Positions 7,621-13,565 of a stretch of DNA of 34,576 nt are shown here, piece by piece; positions within the stretch are counted from its first letter, which is position 1; every line of letters starts with the position of its first letter. Under the pieces are notes generated by a model. It was not told where the DNA came from, ran no database searches, and saw nothing but the letters and a program-made list of their open reading frames with translations. The position numbers and the translations under genes are program-made. This DNA is from Salinivirgaceae bacterium. Lineage in GTDB: Bacteria > Bacteroidota > Bacteroidia > Bacteroidales > SZUA-534. Location: contig JAFXQB010000024.1 in assembly GCA_017527435.1 (NCBI GenBank), forward strand, positions 1 through 34,576, written 5' to 3'.

Positions 7621-7653
7621 AACAAGGGGACGAGAGTTCCCTTGTTTTTTTTT
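7621..7653 (+). terminator. Terminator after amtB; copy 1 of a duplicated terminator
   Basis: AACAAGGG (7621-7628) pairs with CCCTTGTT (7639-7646) and leads into nine T. A copy 29/31 identical lies exactly 750 bp downstream at 8371-8401, so the MNT/HEPN pair sits between two near-identical terminators. Confidence 0.85.
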
Positions 7654-7667
7654 GTGCGATTTTTCAT

Positions 7668-7675
7668 ACATTTGT
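7668..7675 (+). promoter_or_regulatory. Promoter -7 box of the MNT/HEPN pair
   Basis: TACATTTG matches TAnnTTTG. It overlaps the possible GTG start at 7674, which argues for initiation at the ATG at 7698 with a short leader. Confidence 0.6.
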
Positions 7676-7697
7676 GTCTGACAAAAGCATTTGCGCT

Positions 7698-8003
7698 ATG
7701 GACACACCGACAATGACACGGATGATTGCCGAATACTTCAAGACGCAGCCTGTGCTGAAAGCCTGGCTGTTCGGCTCGTTTGCCCGCGGTGAGGAAACGC
7801 CCGACAGCGATGTGGACATATTGTTTGAACCCGATTATTCGGGCAAACCGTTCACACTCTTCACTATGGGCGGAATTTATATGGACTTGAAAGAACTTTT
7901 AGGCCGCGAAGTTGACCTTGTCGCCAATGGCTCACTTCGCCCGTATGCCGAAAAAACTGCCAACCGCGATAAAATCCTGATTTATGAGAGAAAAGGCGCG
8001 TGA
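7698..8003 (+). CDS. MNT-type nucleotidyltransferase antitoxin (MntA-like)
   Basis: 101 aa. GSFARGEETPDSDVDI fits the minimal nucleotidyltransferase pattern GSx10DxD exactly (Gly26, Ser27, Asp38, Asp40), and MDLKELLGREVDLV is the usual second conserved block. In MntA/HepT systems the antitoxin transfers AMP groups to the partner HEPN ribonuclease and silences it. A HEPN gene overlaps the 3' end by 20 nt, the normal arrangement. The ATG at 7698 is preferred over the GTG at 7674, which falls in the promoter box. The pair sits in a defence segment inserted between two nitrogen operons. Confidence 0.88.
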   Translation: MDTPTMTRMIAEYFKTQPVLKAWLFGSFARGEETPDSDVDILFEPDYSGKPFTLFTMGGIYMDLKELLGREVDLVANGSLRPYAEKTANRDKILIYERKGA

Positions 8004-8354
8004 CAAAGGGCGATTGGAGGACATTGTGGAGTACTCAAAAAATGTTTCCAACTTATAGAAGGTGTTTCGTATGAGCAATTCACCAGCGATATACGCACGT
8101 ATTATGCTGTTATGAAGAATGTTGAGATTGTGGGCGAAGCCGCTTATATGCTATCGAAAGAGTTCAAGGATTCGCACAGCGAGACGCAATGGAACGTGGT
8201 TCAGGGTATGCGGCACGTTCTGGTTCACGATTACGCCAACATTGTGCCCGAAACGCTTTACGATACCGCCACAACGGGCATTCCCGAACTTCGCCAGCAG
8301 ATTGAACGCTATCTTGCCGAAACCGACTGGCAGCAATGGGAAAACGATAATTGA
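7984..8354 (+). pseudogene. HepT-like HEPN toxin gene, frameshifted
   Basis: The frame from the ATG at 7984 gives MREKARDKGRLEDIVEYSKN, a good HepT start, but ends at TAG 8056-8058. Shifting frame near 8050 (as if one base were missing in TCCAACTTATAG) continues as LIEGVSYEQF and on through the HEPN body to 8354. The ribonuclease motif Rx4-6H is intact as RHVLVHDY. The toxin is therefore either broken by a single-base deletion, expressed by frameshifting, or affected by a sequence error. An independent start at 8112 would give only 80 residues with the motif but without the first helices. Confidence 0.75.
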
Positions 8355-8370
8355 GACTGACAATAGCAAA

Positions 8371-8401
8371 AGCAAGGGGGCGAGAGTTCCCTTGTTTTTT
8401 T
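8371..8401 (+). terminator. Terminator after the HEPN gene; copy 2
   Basis: CAAGGG/CCCTTG stem with loop and seven T, 29/31 identical to 7621-7651. The loop word CGAGAGTT is kept in both copies, so this is a duplicated sequence and not two terminators that look alike by chance. Confidence 0.85.
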
Positions 8402-8446
8402 ATGGGGATAAGTGATGGATTGGTTTTACAATTAACGCGTTACAAA

Positions 8447-8504
8447 AGGCCAGCAACCTGTTGGCCTAATTGCTGATGAAAAAAGGTCACCAACCTGGTG
8501 ACCT
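8447..8504 (+). promoter_or_regulatory. Tandem covarying hairpins upstream of the R-M operon
   Basis: Two 21-nt palindromes, 8447-8467 (AGGCCAGCAACCTGTTGGCC then T) and 8484-8504 (AGGTCACCAACCTGGTGACC then T), share the core CAACCTG and the tail TAATT. Stem positions that differ change as pairs (C-G to T-A; G-T to C-G). They lie 83 nt before the R-M promoter box. They may be operators controlling restriction-modification expression, or RNA structures. Confidence 0.55.
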
Positions 8505-8586
8505 AATTATATACTATCGTAAATATGCACGAAGTGTTGTTGATGTTGTTCTCGCGCCGAATCATAGTTTTATAGTCAGAAAAAAT

Positions 8587-8594
8587 TATTTTTG
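8587..8594 (+). promoter_or_regulatory. Promoter -7 box of the R-M operon
   Basis: TATTTTTG lies 21-28 nt before the methyltransferase ATG at 8615 and matches the Bacteroidetes box. The -33 element is weak. Confidence 0.55.
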
Positions 8595-8614
8595 TTCGCA
8601 AAATAAAAAGACAA

Positions 8615-9526
8615 ATGAAAGCGAAACCATTCGTCAAGTGGGTTGGCGGCAAGGGCCAACTCATTGACCAACTGGAAGCACTGCTTCCCGCTGACTTTGA
8701 CCAATGGGAAAACGTCACTTACATTGAGCCTTTTGTGGGCGGTGGGGCTATGCTCTTCCATATGTTGCAGACGCATTCCAATATCAAGTCAGCCATTATC
8801 AATGACATTAACGCGGATTTAACCACTTGCTACACAGTGGTTAAGGAACAGCCGTCGGTGCTTGTCGAATCGCTGAAACAGATACAGAAAGAGTATTACG
8901 CACTGCAATCGGAAGATGCGCGGCGCGAGTTTTTTATGCGGATGCGCGATGAATTCAACACCAAAGCGCTTGCCCCGATTCGCAACACAACGCTCTTTTT
9001 CTTTCTGAACCGCACGTGTTTCAATGGGTTGTATCGAGTGAATAAGGCGGGGCTTTTCAATGTTCCGTTTGGCAGATATGAGACCCCCACAATCTGCGAC
9101 CCCGTAACCATTTACGCCGACAGCGAACTTTTGCAAAATGTTGAAATTCTGACTGGTGACTATCAGCAGACGTTGGAATATGCAAGCGGAAACACACTTT
9201 TCTATTTCGACCCGCCGTATCGCCCGTTGAGCAATACAAGCAGTTTCAACGACTACGCCAAAGAAGCCTTCAACGACCTTGCACAAAAGCGGCTGAAAAA
9301 CTTCTGCGATACGGTTGAAGATGCAGGCTTCAACTTTATGTTAAGCAATTCCGACTGCTTCAACACACCGCTTAAAGACCGATTCTTCGAGGATTTGTAT
9401 CTGGCATATAAAATCGAACGTGTTTGGGCGTCACGTAGCGTTAACGCCAATCCGAATAAGCGCGGAAAACTACAAGAAATACTTGTGCACAATTACGAAA
9501 ACACAAAACTTAAACAGGCAGTATAA
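8615..9526 (+). CDS. DNA adenine methyltransferase, Dam/D12 class (DpnM/MboA-like)
   Basis: 303 aa, alpha-class N6-adenine methyltransferase. FVKWVGGKGQ (motif X) is at the N-terminus, IEPFVGGGAM (SAM-binding motif I) near residue 40, and FDPPYRPLS (catalytic DPPY, Asp199) in the middle, followed by the usual end of Dam relatives. It methylates adenine in duplex DNA, and the partner endonuclease indicates GATC. First gene of a three-gene operon; the endonuclease start lies one base past its stop codon. The gene order methylase-endonuclease-methylase is that of MboI rather than DpnII. Confidence 0.92.
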   Translation: MKAKPFVKWVGGKGQLIDQLEALLPADFDQWENVTYIEPFVGGGAMLFHMLQTHSNIKSAIINDINADLTTCYTVVKEQPSVLVESLKQIQKEYYALQSEDARREFFMRMRDEFNTKALAPIRNTTLFFFLNRTCFNGLYRVNKAGLFNVPFGRYETPTICDPVTIYADSELLQNVEILTGDYQQTLEYASGNTLFYFDPPYRPLSNTSSFNDYAKEAFNDLAQKRLKNFCDTVEDAGFNFMLSNSDCFNTPLKDRFFEDLYLAYKIERVWASRSVNANPNKRGKLQEILVHNYENTKLKQAV

Positions 9527-9527
9527 T

Positions 9528-10367
9528 ATGGCAGCACACACTCAAGAACAATTCGAACTGTTTATGTCTCAACTCAAAGAGACAAATGCAACACTGGATT
9601 TCTATTGCGACTTTCTGAAAATCGCAAGATATGTGGCGGATATTTCCATAAGCCTGAATATGCTCAATTACTTGTTGGGCAAGCAGAATCTGCGTGAGGC
9701 AGTCGAAGCCTTGTGGGCACGCGACCCGAAGGTGTTTGATGTTATGGATATTTTGATTGCCACTCGCAAAAGAGAAAAAAAGAAGTTCTTCGATGAGTTA
9801 GGGAGGTTCCGTACCATTCATTCATTGTTTGAAAGTGTTGACGGTGTGATGGAATTTCTTGAAGGAACTGGCCTTGCTAGCGTTTTTCGCAAACCCGAAA
9901 TCAAAGACCTTGTTGATTATGTTTTCGGTGTGGAAACGGGGCTTGATTCAAATGCTCGCAAGAATCGTAGTGGTAAGATTACGGAAAAACTTGTCGCTAA
10001 AATGTTTTCAAACGCCAATATTGAATATCGTGAGCAGGTTTCGTCAAATTCATTCCCTGCCGTGGGCAATGCTTTAGGTGCAGACCAAAAAGTATTTGAT
10101 TTTGTTATTGAAACTGCCCATAAAACCTATCTTATTGAAGTGAATTTTTATTCAGACGGCGGTTCAAAACTAAACGAGACCGCCCGCTCATACACTGATG
10201 TCGCACCAAAAGTTAATAGTATTGAAGGATTTGAATTTGTATGGATTACTGATGGCGTTGGTTGGCATAAAGCCAAAAACAAACTTCAAGAAGCATTTGA
10301 CACGATTCCGAACATTTATAATCTGACCACAATCAACGAGTTTATAAATAAGGTGAAGAACAGTTGA
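9528..10367 (+). CDS. Type II restriction endonuclease, DpnII/MboI family (GATC)
   Basis: 279 aa, near the size of DpnII and MboI. The ATG at 9528 follows the methylase stop directly; an upstream in-frame start would overlap the methylase by about 100 nt and is rejected. The C-terminal half holds SGKITEKLVAKMF, KVFDFVIETAHKTYLIEVNF (a PD-(D/E)xK-like core with Asp191 and Glu204) and YSDGGSKLNETARSYTDV, all typical of the DpnII family. It cleaves unmethylated GATC. The near absence of GATC in this window supports that specificity. Confidence 0.9.
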   Translation: MAAHTQEQFELFMSQLKETNATLDFYCDFLKIARYVADISISLNMLNYLLGKQNLREAVEALWARDPKVFDVMDILIATRKREKKKFFDELGRFRTIHSLFESVDGVMEFLEGTGLASVFRKPEIKDLVDYVFGVETGLDSNARKNRSGKITEKLVAKMFSNANIEYREQVSSNSFPAVGNALGADQKVFDFVIETAHKTYLIEVNFYSDGGSKLNETARSYTDVAPKVNSIEGFEFVWITDGVGWHKAKNKLQEAFDTIPNIYNLTTINEFINKVKNS

Positions 10368-10373
10368 ACTTGA

Positions 10374-11561
10374 ATGTCTAATTGTCAGATATACCCCGAT
10401 TTTACTCTCTTGAACGGCGATTGTATGGATTTGCTTCCGCAAATCGACGACAAGAGTGTTGACGCCATTTTTGCCGACCCGCCATACTTTTTGAGCAATG
10501 GCGGAATAAGTTGTCAAAATGGAAAAGTGGTTTGTGTTGACAAAGGCAATTGGGACAAAGGCGGCACACCCGAATATATTTCTGAATTTAACAAACAATG
10601 GCTCTCGCTTTGCCGTGAAAAGTTGAAAGACAATGGTTCGATTTGGATTAGCGGCACCTATCACAATATTTTTTCTGTGGCTACCTGCCTTACCGAATTA
10701 GGTTATAAAATCTTAAATGTCATTACGTGGCAAAAGTCTGACCCGCCGCCGAATATCTCGTGCCGATATTTTACATTTTCAACCGAATACGTCATTTGGG
10801 CACGCAAATCGGCTAAAGTGCCGCACGTGTTCAACTATGAGACGATGAAGCAGGTGAACGGCGACAAGCAAATGACCGATGTCTGGAAGATTCCTGCCGT
10901 TGGGCAGTGGGAAAAGACGTGCGGCAAACACCCCACGCAAAAGCCCCTGCGCTTGCTGTACCGCATTATTCTTGCTTGCACACGCGAAGGCGATACAGTT
11001 CTTGATCCTTTTGCAGGTAGTTGCACTACTGGTATTGCCGCAAACTTGCTGACTCGTAAATTTATAGGCATTGACCAATCAGATGAATACTTGCAATTAG
11101 GGATGCGTCGCAGACAAGAGATATCCGATTCACAAGTGGCAGAAAAAATGCTTCGGAAAATGTGTGAAAATTCCGAAGAATCGACAGTTTTGGTTAATCA
11201 CGCTCGCCCCGAAACTTTGCGATTGATGATTGAGCGTGGTATTTGCTATCTTCGGGCTGGTGATTCAAAAGGATCATTGCTTGTAACACAAGGCTTTGAA
11301 CGACTGCAATATGTTCTTCTTCACACCAATGGCGAAGATTGTCATTTATATAAGTTGAAGACTAAAGGCCATTTCCAAATTTGGACAAAAGAAACTCTCG
11401 TGCAAAATGGGTTTCACCCCGAATACGCTGCATATTATATTGTAATTCATTTTGATACAGAAGAAATCAAACTTACAAAACGACCCGATTTAAAGCAGCG
11501 AGTCAATACATATCGCGCAAAGATTCGTCCGTTGAGCGATTTTGTCGGAATAAAAAGATAG
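10374..11561 (+). CDS. Adenine methyltransferase, beta class (DpnA/MboC-like) with C-terminal extension
   Basis: 395 aa. The catalytic motif ADPPYF (Asp35) comes before the SAM-binding motif DPFAGSCTTG (Asp211), the order of the beta class, and HPTQKPL lies between. DpnA, about 270 aa, methylates GATC including single-stranded DNA and protects incoming DNA. Here the methylase core ends near residue 265 and about 125 further residues follow (from ENSEESTVLVNHARPETL to the end), with beta-rich patterns such as VLLHTNGEDCHLYKL. I do not recognise that extension. It is the third gene of the operon, 6 nt after the endonuclease. Confidence 0.88.
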   Translation: MSNCQIYPDFTLLNGDCMDLLPQIDDKSVDAIFADPPYFLSNGGISCQNGKVVCVDKGNWDKGGTPEYISEFNKQWLSLCREKLKDNGSIWISGTYHNIFSVATCLTELGYKILNVITWQKSDPPPNISCRYFTFSTEYVIWARKSAKVPHVFNYETMKQVNGDKQMTDVWKIPAVGQWEKTCGKHPTQKPLRLLYRIILACTREGDTVLDPFAGSCTTGIAANLLTRKFIGIDQSDEYLQLGMRRRQEISDSQVAEKMLRKMCENSEESTVLVNHARPETLRLMIERGICYLRAGDSKGSLLVTQGFERLQYVLLHTNGEDCHLYKLKTKGHFQIWTKETLVQNGFHPEYAAYYIVIHFDTEEIKLTKRPDLKQRVNTYRAKIRPLSDFVGIKR

Positions 11562-11565
11562 TAGC

Positions 11566-11602
11566 CCTAATCCAAAAAATTTCCCCGAAATTTTGGATTA
11601 GG
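11566..11602 (+). terminator. Long hairpin after the R-M operon
   Basis: CCTAATCCAAAA (11566-11577) and TTTTGGATTAGG (11591-11602) form a perfect 12-bp stem five bases after the methylase stop. There is no T tail, so it may terminate weakly or protect the 3' end of the transcript. Confidence 0.55.
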
Positions 11603-11769
11603 CGCCATTTCCACCCCTTCCACGTCCAAATCTATTTCAATCCGTAACCAACCCCGCACCTTTAATAATATCATTCTAACAAAACGTCCTAAAACCGCCG
11701 CCTATAATTACAATCCGTAAGTTATATACGAGAAATACGGATAGACAATAAGAAAATAGCAATTTTTAG

Positions 11770-11798
11770 TTGCAAAATAAAAATCGGTTATATATTTG
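11770..11798 (+). promoter_or_regulatory. Promoter of nitrogen unit 2
   Basis: TTG (11770-11772), an 18-nt spacer and TATATTTG (11791-11798), inside a block that matches 4652-4686 almost base for base. Upstream an ATCCGTA/TACGGAT inverted repeat (about 11715-11745) could be an operator. The rest of 11603-11760 holds no gene I can support. Confidence 0.75.
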
Positions 11799-11846
11799 CC
11801 GCGTCGAAAATGACAACAAAAGGGCATTTCGATTTTAAAACAGAAA

Positions 11847-11972
11847 ATGACGATGAACAAGAATTTGAACAACGGTAATAACTTGAATCTCAATCCGAAT
11901 CGAAATTCGGAGCGAAATTGCCGTAATAATAATCGGAATCGAAGTGCGGGCCTAACCAGTCGGGCGGACTAA
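11847..11972 (+). CDS. Asn-rich leader peptide 2 (putative attenuator)
   Basis: A 41-codon ORF (an alternative ATG at 11853) with 15 Asn and 6 Arg. It starts MTMNKNLNNGNNLNLNPNRN, has an NNNRNR cluster at residues 27-32 and ends LTSRAD. It is followed after 23 nt by an intrinsic terminator and then the amt-asnB operon. The segment AACCAGTC (11954-11961) in the last codons can pair with the 5' arm of that terminator, with one G-U pair. A ribosome stalled at Asn27-Asn31 would end just before that segment. Because asnB makes asparagine, uncharged tRNA-Asn is the obvious candidate signal. Compare the first leader at 4758-4877. Confidence 0.7.
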   Translation: MTMNKNLNNGNNLNLNPNRNSERNCRNNNRNRSAGLTSRAD

Positions 11973-12003
11973 TGAGAGCAAGAAAATAAATTCATAAGGC
12001 TGG
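11954..12003 (+). promoter_or_regulatory. Putative antiterminator pairing, leader 2
   Basis: AACCAGTC (11954-11961) pairs with GGCTGGTT (11998-12005) over eight positions including one G-U, using the bases that form the terminator's 5' arm. A ribosome at the stop codon (11970-11972) would cover the first segment and let the terminator form. Confidence 0.55.
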
Positions 12004-12027
12004 TTTCAATCGGGACCAGCCTTTTTT
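11996..12027 (+). terminator. Intrinsic terminator / attenuator 2
   Basis: AAGGCTGGT (11996-12004) and ACCAGCCTT (12015-12023) form a 9-bp stem followed by six T. The stem core GGCTGG/CCAGCC is identical to that of the terminator at 4895-4925, while the loop differs. Confidence 0.82.
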
Positions 12028-12066
12028 ATAAACTGATAGAAGTCAAATATTTAAAACAATAAAAAG

Positions 12067-13437
12067 ATGAAAAAACGTTACGTGATTTTTACAGCCATTA
12101 TCGCAATCATTGCGATTTGCGGCTTGCTGGTTCCCGAACAGCAGGGAATCTGGACATTGAGCGACAACATTAGTGCCGCCGACATTGCGTGGATGATTAC
12201 CGCCACCATTTTTGTGCTGATGATGACGCCTGGACTGTCGTTCTTCTACGGCGGAATGGTGCGCAAGAAAAACGTCATTTCCACTATCCTTCAGTCCATT
12301 ATCGCAATGGGCATAATCAGCGTGCTGTGGGTGTTTGTGGGCTTCTCGCTCTGTTTTGGCGAAGATGTCGGCGGATGGGGAATCATTGGCAACCCCGCCA
12401 CCTATTTTATGTTCCATAACGTTGGCGGAGCGGCCACCGACGACCTTTCAACCCGTCTTGGACTGACCATTCCGCTGGCCCTGTACGCGCTTTTCCAGAT
12501 GAAGTTCGCAATCATAACCCCTTCACTCATAACGGGTTCGTTTGCCGAGCGCGTGCGTTTTTCGGCCTATATGATTTTTATGGCGCTGTTCTGCATTTTC
12601 GTCTATTGCCCGCTTGCGCATATGACCTGGCACCCCGACGGCCTTTTCTGCCGTATGCACGTCAAAGATTTTGCGGGCGGCATTGTGGTTCACGCTTCGA
12701 GCGGTATCGCCGCCTTGGTTGGCGCAATCTTTTTGGGGCGCCGTCGCGATAAGAAATCGGAGCCTGCCAACGTGCCCTACGTTGTTCTGGGCGCCGTGCT
12801 GCTCTGGCTCGGCTGGTTCGGATTCAACGCGGGCAGTTCGCTTCACGCCGACGGAATGGCCGTCAAAGCCTTCCTGAACACCAACACGGCGGCCGCCACG
12901 GCAATGATGATGTGGGTTTTTATCGATTGTCTGACAGGCCGCAAGCCGTCGGCAATGGGCGCCGCAGTGGGCGGAGTGCTCGGTCTGGTGGCCATTACGC
13001 CTTCGGCAGGATGGGTGTCGGTGAGCGACAGCATAATAATCGCCATTATCACCACCATTATCTCGAACACGGCCTGCCACTGGAAGAACCACACCAGTGT
13101 CGATGATGCCCTGGATGTGTTACCCACTCACGGCGTGGGCGGAATTGTGGGCACAATCCTTTCGGGAATATTCGTCTATCAGTATGAAGCCGAAAGCCTT
13201 ATAGCAGAAGGCGTTACGCACTCGCACTTCATTTTCAACCACGTGCTGGCCATTGTGATTGTCTTTGTGTTCACGTTTGCCGTCACCTACGCGCTCTATT
13301 ACATTACAAATAAGATGGTTACGATGCGCGTGAGCCAGGCCGACGAGACCGTCGGACTCGACATTTCGCAGCACGATGAGCACTACGGCCGTCTTACAGA
13401 CGAGAACCGCGAACTGGCAGAGTACTTTAACAATTAA
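12067..13437 (+). CDS. amt: Ammonium transporter (second Amt)
   Basis: 456 aa with about 11-12 membrane helices and a hydrophobic start (KRYVIFTAIIAIIAICGLLV) that may be a signal peptide or an extra helix. Pore histidines are His209 (DFAGGIVVHASSG) and His355 (LPTHGVGGIVGTI). MMTPGLSFFYGGMVRKKNV, GSFAERVRFSA and WLGWFGFNAGS are family signatures. It differs markedly from the Amt at 6265, so the two are distinct lineages and not a recent duplication. It is followed after 128 bp by asnB, suggesting that imported ammonium is linked to asparagine synthesis. The operon is probably controlled by the Asn-rich leader upstream. Confidence 0.95.
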   Translation: MKKRYVIFTAIIAIIAICGLLVPEQQGIWTLSDNISAADIAWMITATIFVLMMTPGLSFFYGGMVRKKNVISTILQSIIAMGIISVLWVFVGFSLCFGEDVGGWGIIGNPATYFMFHNVGGAATDDLSTRLGLTIPLALYALFQMKFAIITPSLITGSFAERVRFSAYMIFMALFCIFVYCPLAHMTWHPDGLFCRMHVKDFAGGIVVHASSGIAALVGAIFLGRRRDKKSEPANVPYVVLGAVLLWLGWFGFNAGSSLHADGMAVKAFLNTNTAAATAMMMWVFIDCLTGRKPSAMGAAVGGVLGLVAITPSAGWVSVSDSIIIAIITTIISNTACHWKNHTSVDDALDVLPTHGVGGIVGTILSGIFVYQYEAESLIAEGVTHSHFIFNHVLAIVIVFVFTFAVTYALYYITNKMVTMRVSQADETVGLDISQHDEHYGRLTDENRELAEYFNN

Positions 13438-13440
13438 ACG

Positions 13441-13565
13441 GTTAGAATGTTAGAGTTTAGGAGTTTAGAAACTAAACTTCTCAACAGCGAAGCGACTCAA
13501 CCTTCTAAACAGCGAAGCGCTAAACTTTAAACTTTGAACTTAAAAAACTTAAAACTTTATAAACT
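13441..13565 (+). repeat. Intergenic word repeats between amt and asnB
   Basis: The gap is almost entirely short repeated words: GTTTAG...CTAAAC inverted repeats (GTTTAGAAACTAAAC), ACAGCGAAGCG twice, and several ACTTTAAACTTTGAAC-like units up to the asnB start. No gene or terminator is seen; amt and asnB could be co-transcribed through it. Confidence 0.6.

Noticed and set aside
7674..7697. GTG at 7674 as the start of the MNT gene
   Set aside because: It overlaps the TACATTTG promoter box; the ATG at 7698 gives the expected domain start.
8447..8504. The paired hairpins as the terminator of the HEPN gene
   Set aside because: A proper terminator with a T run already lies at 8371-8401, and these hairpins have no T run.
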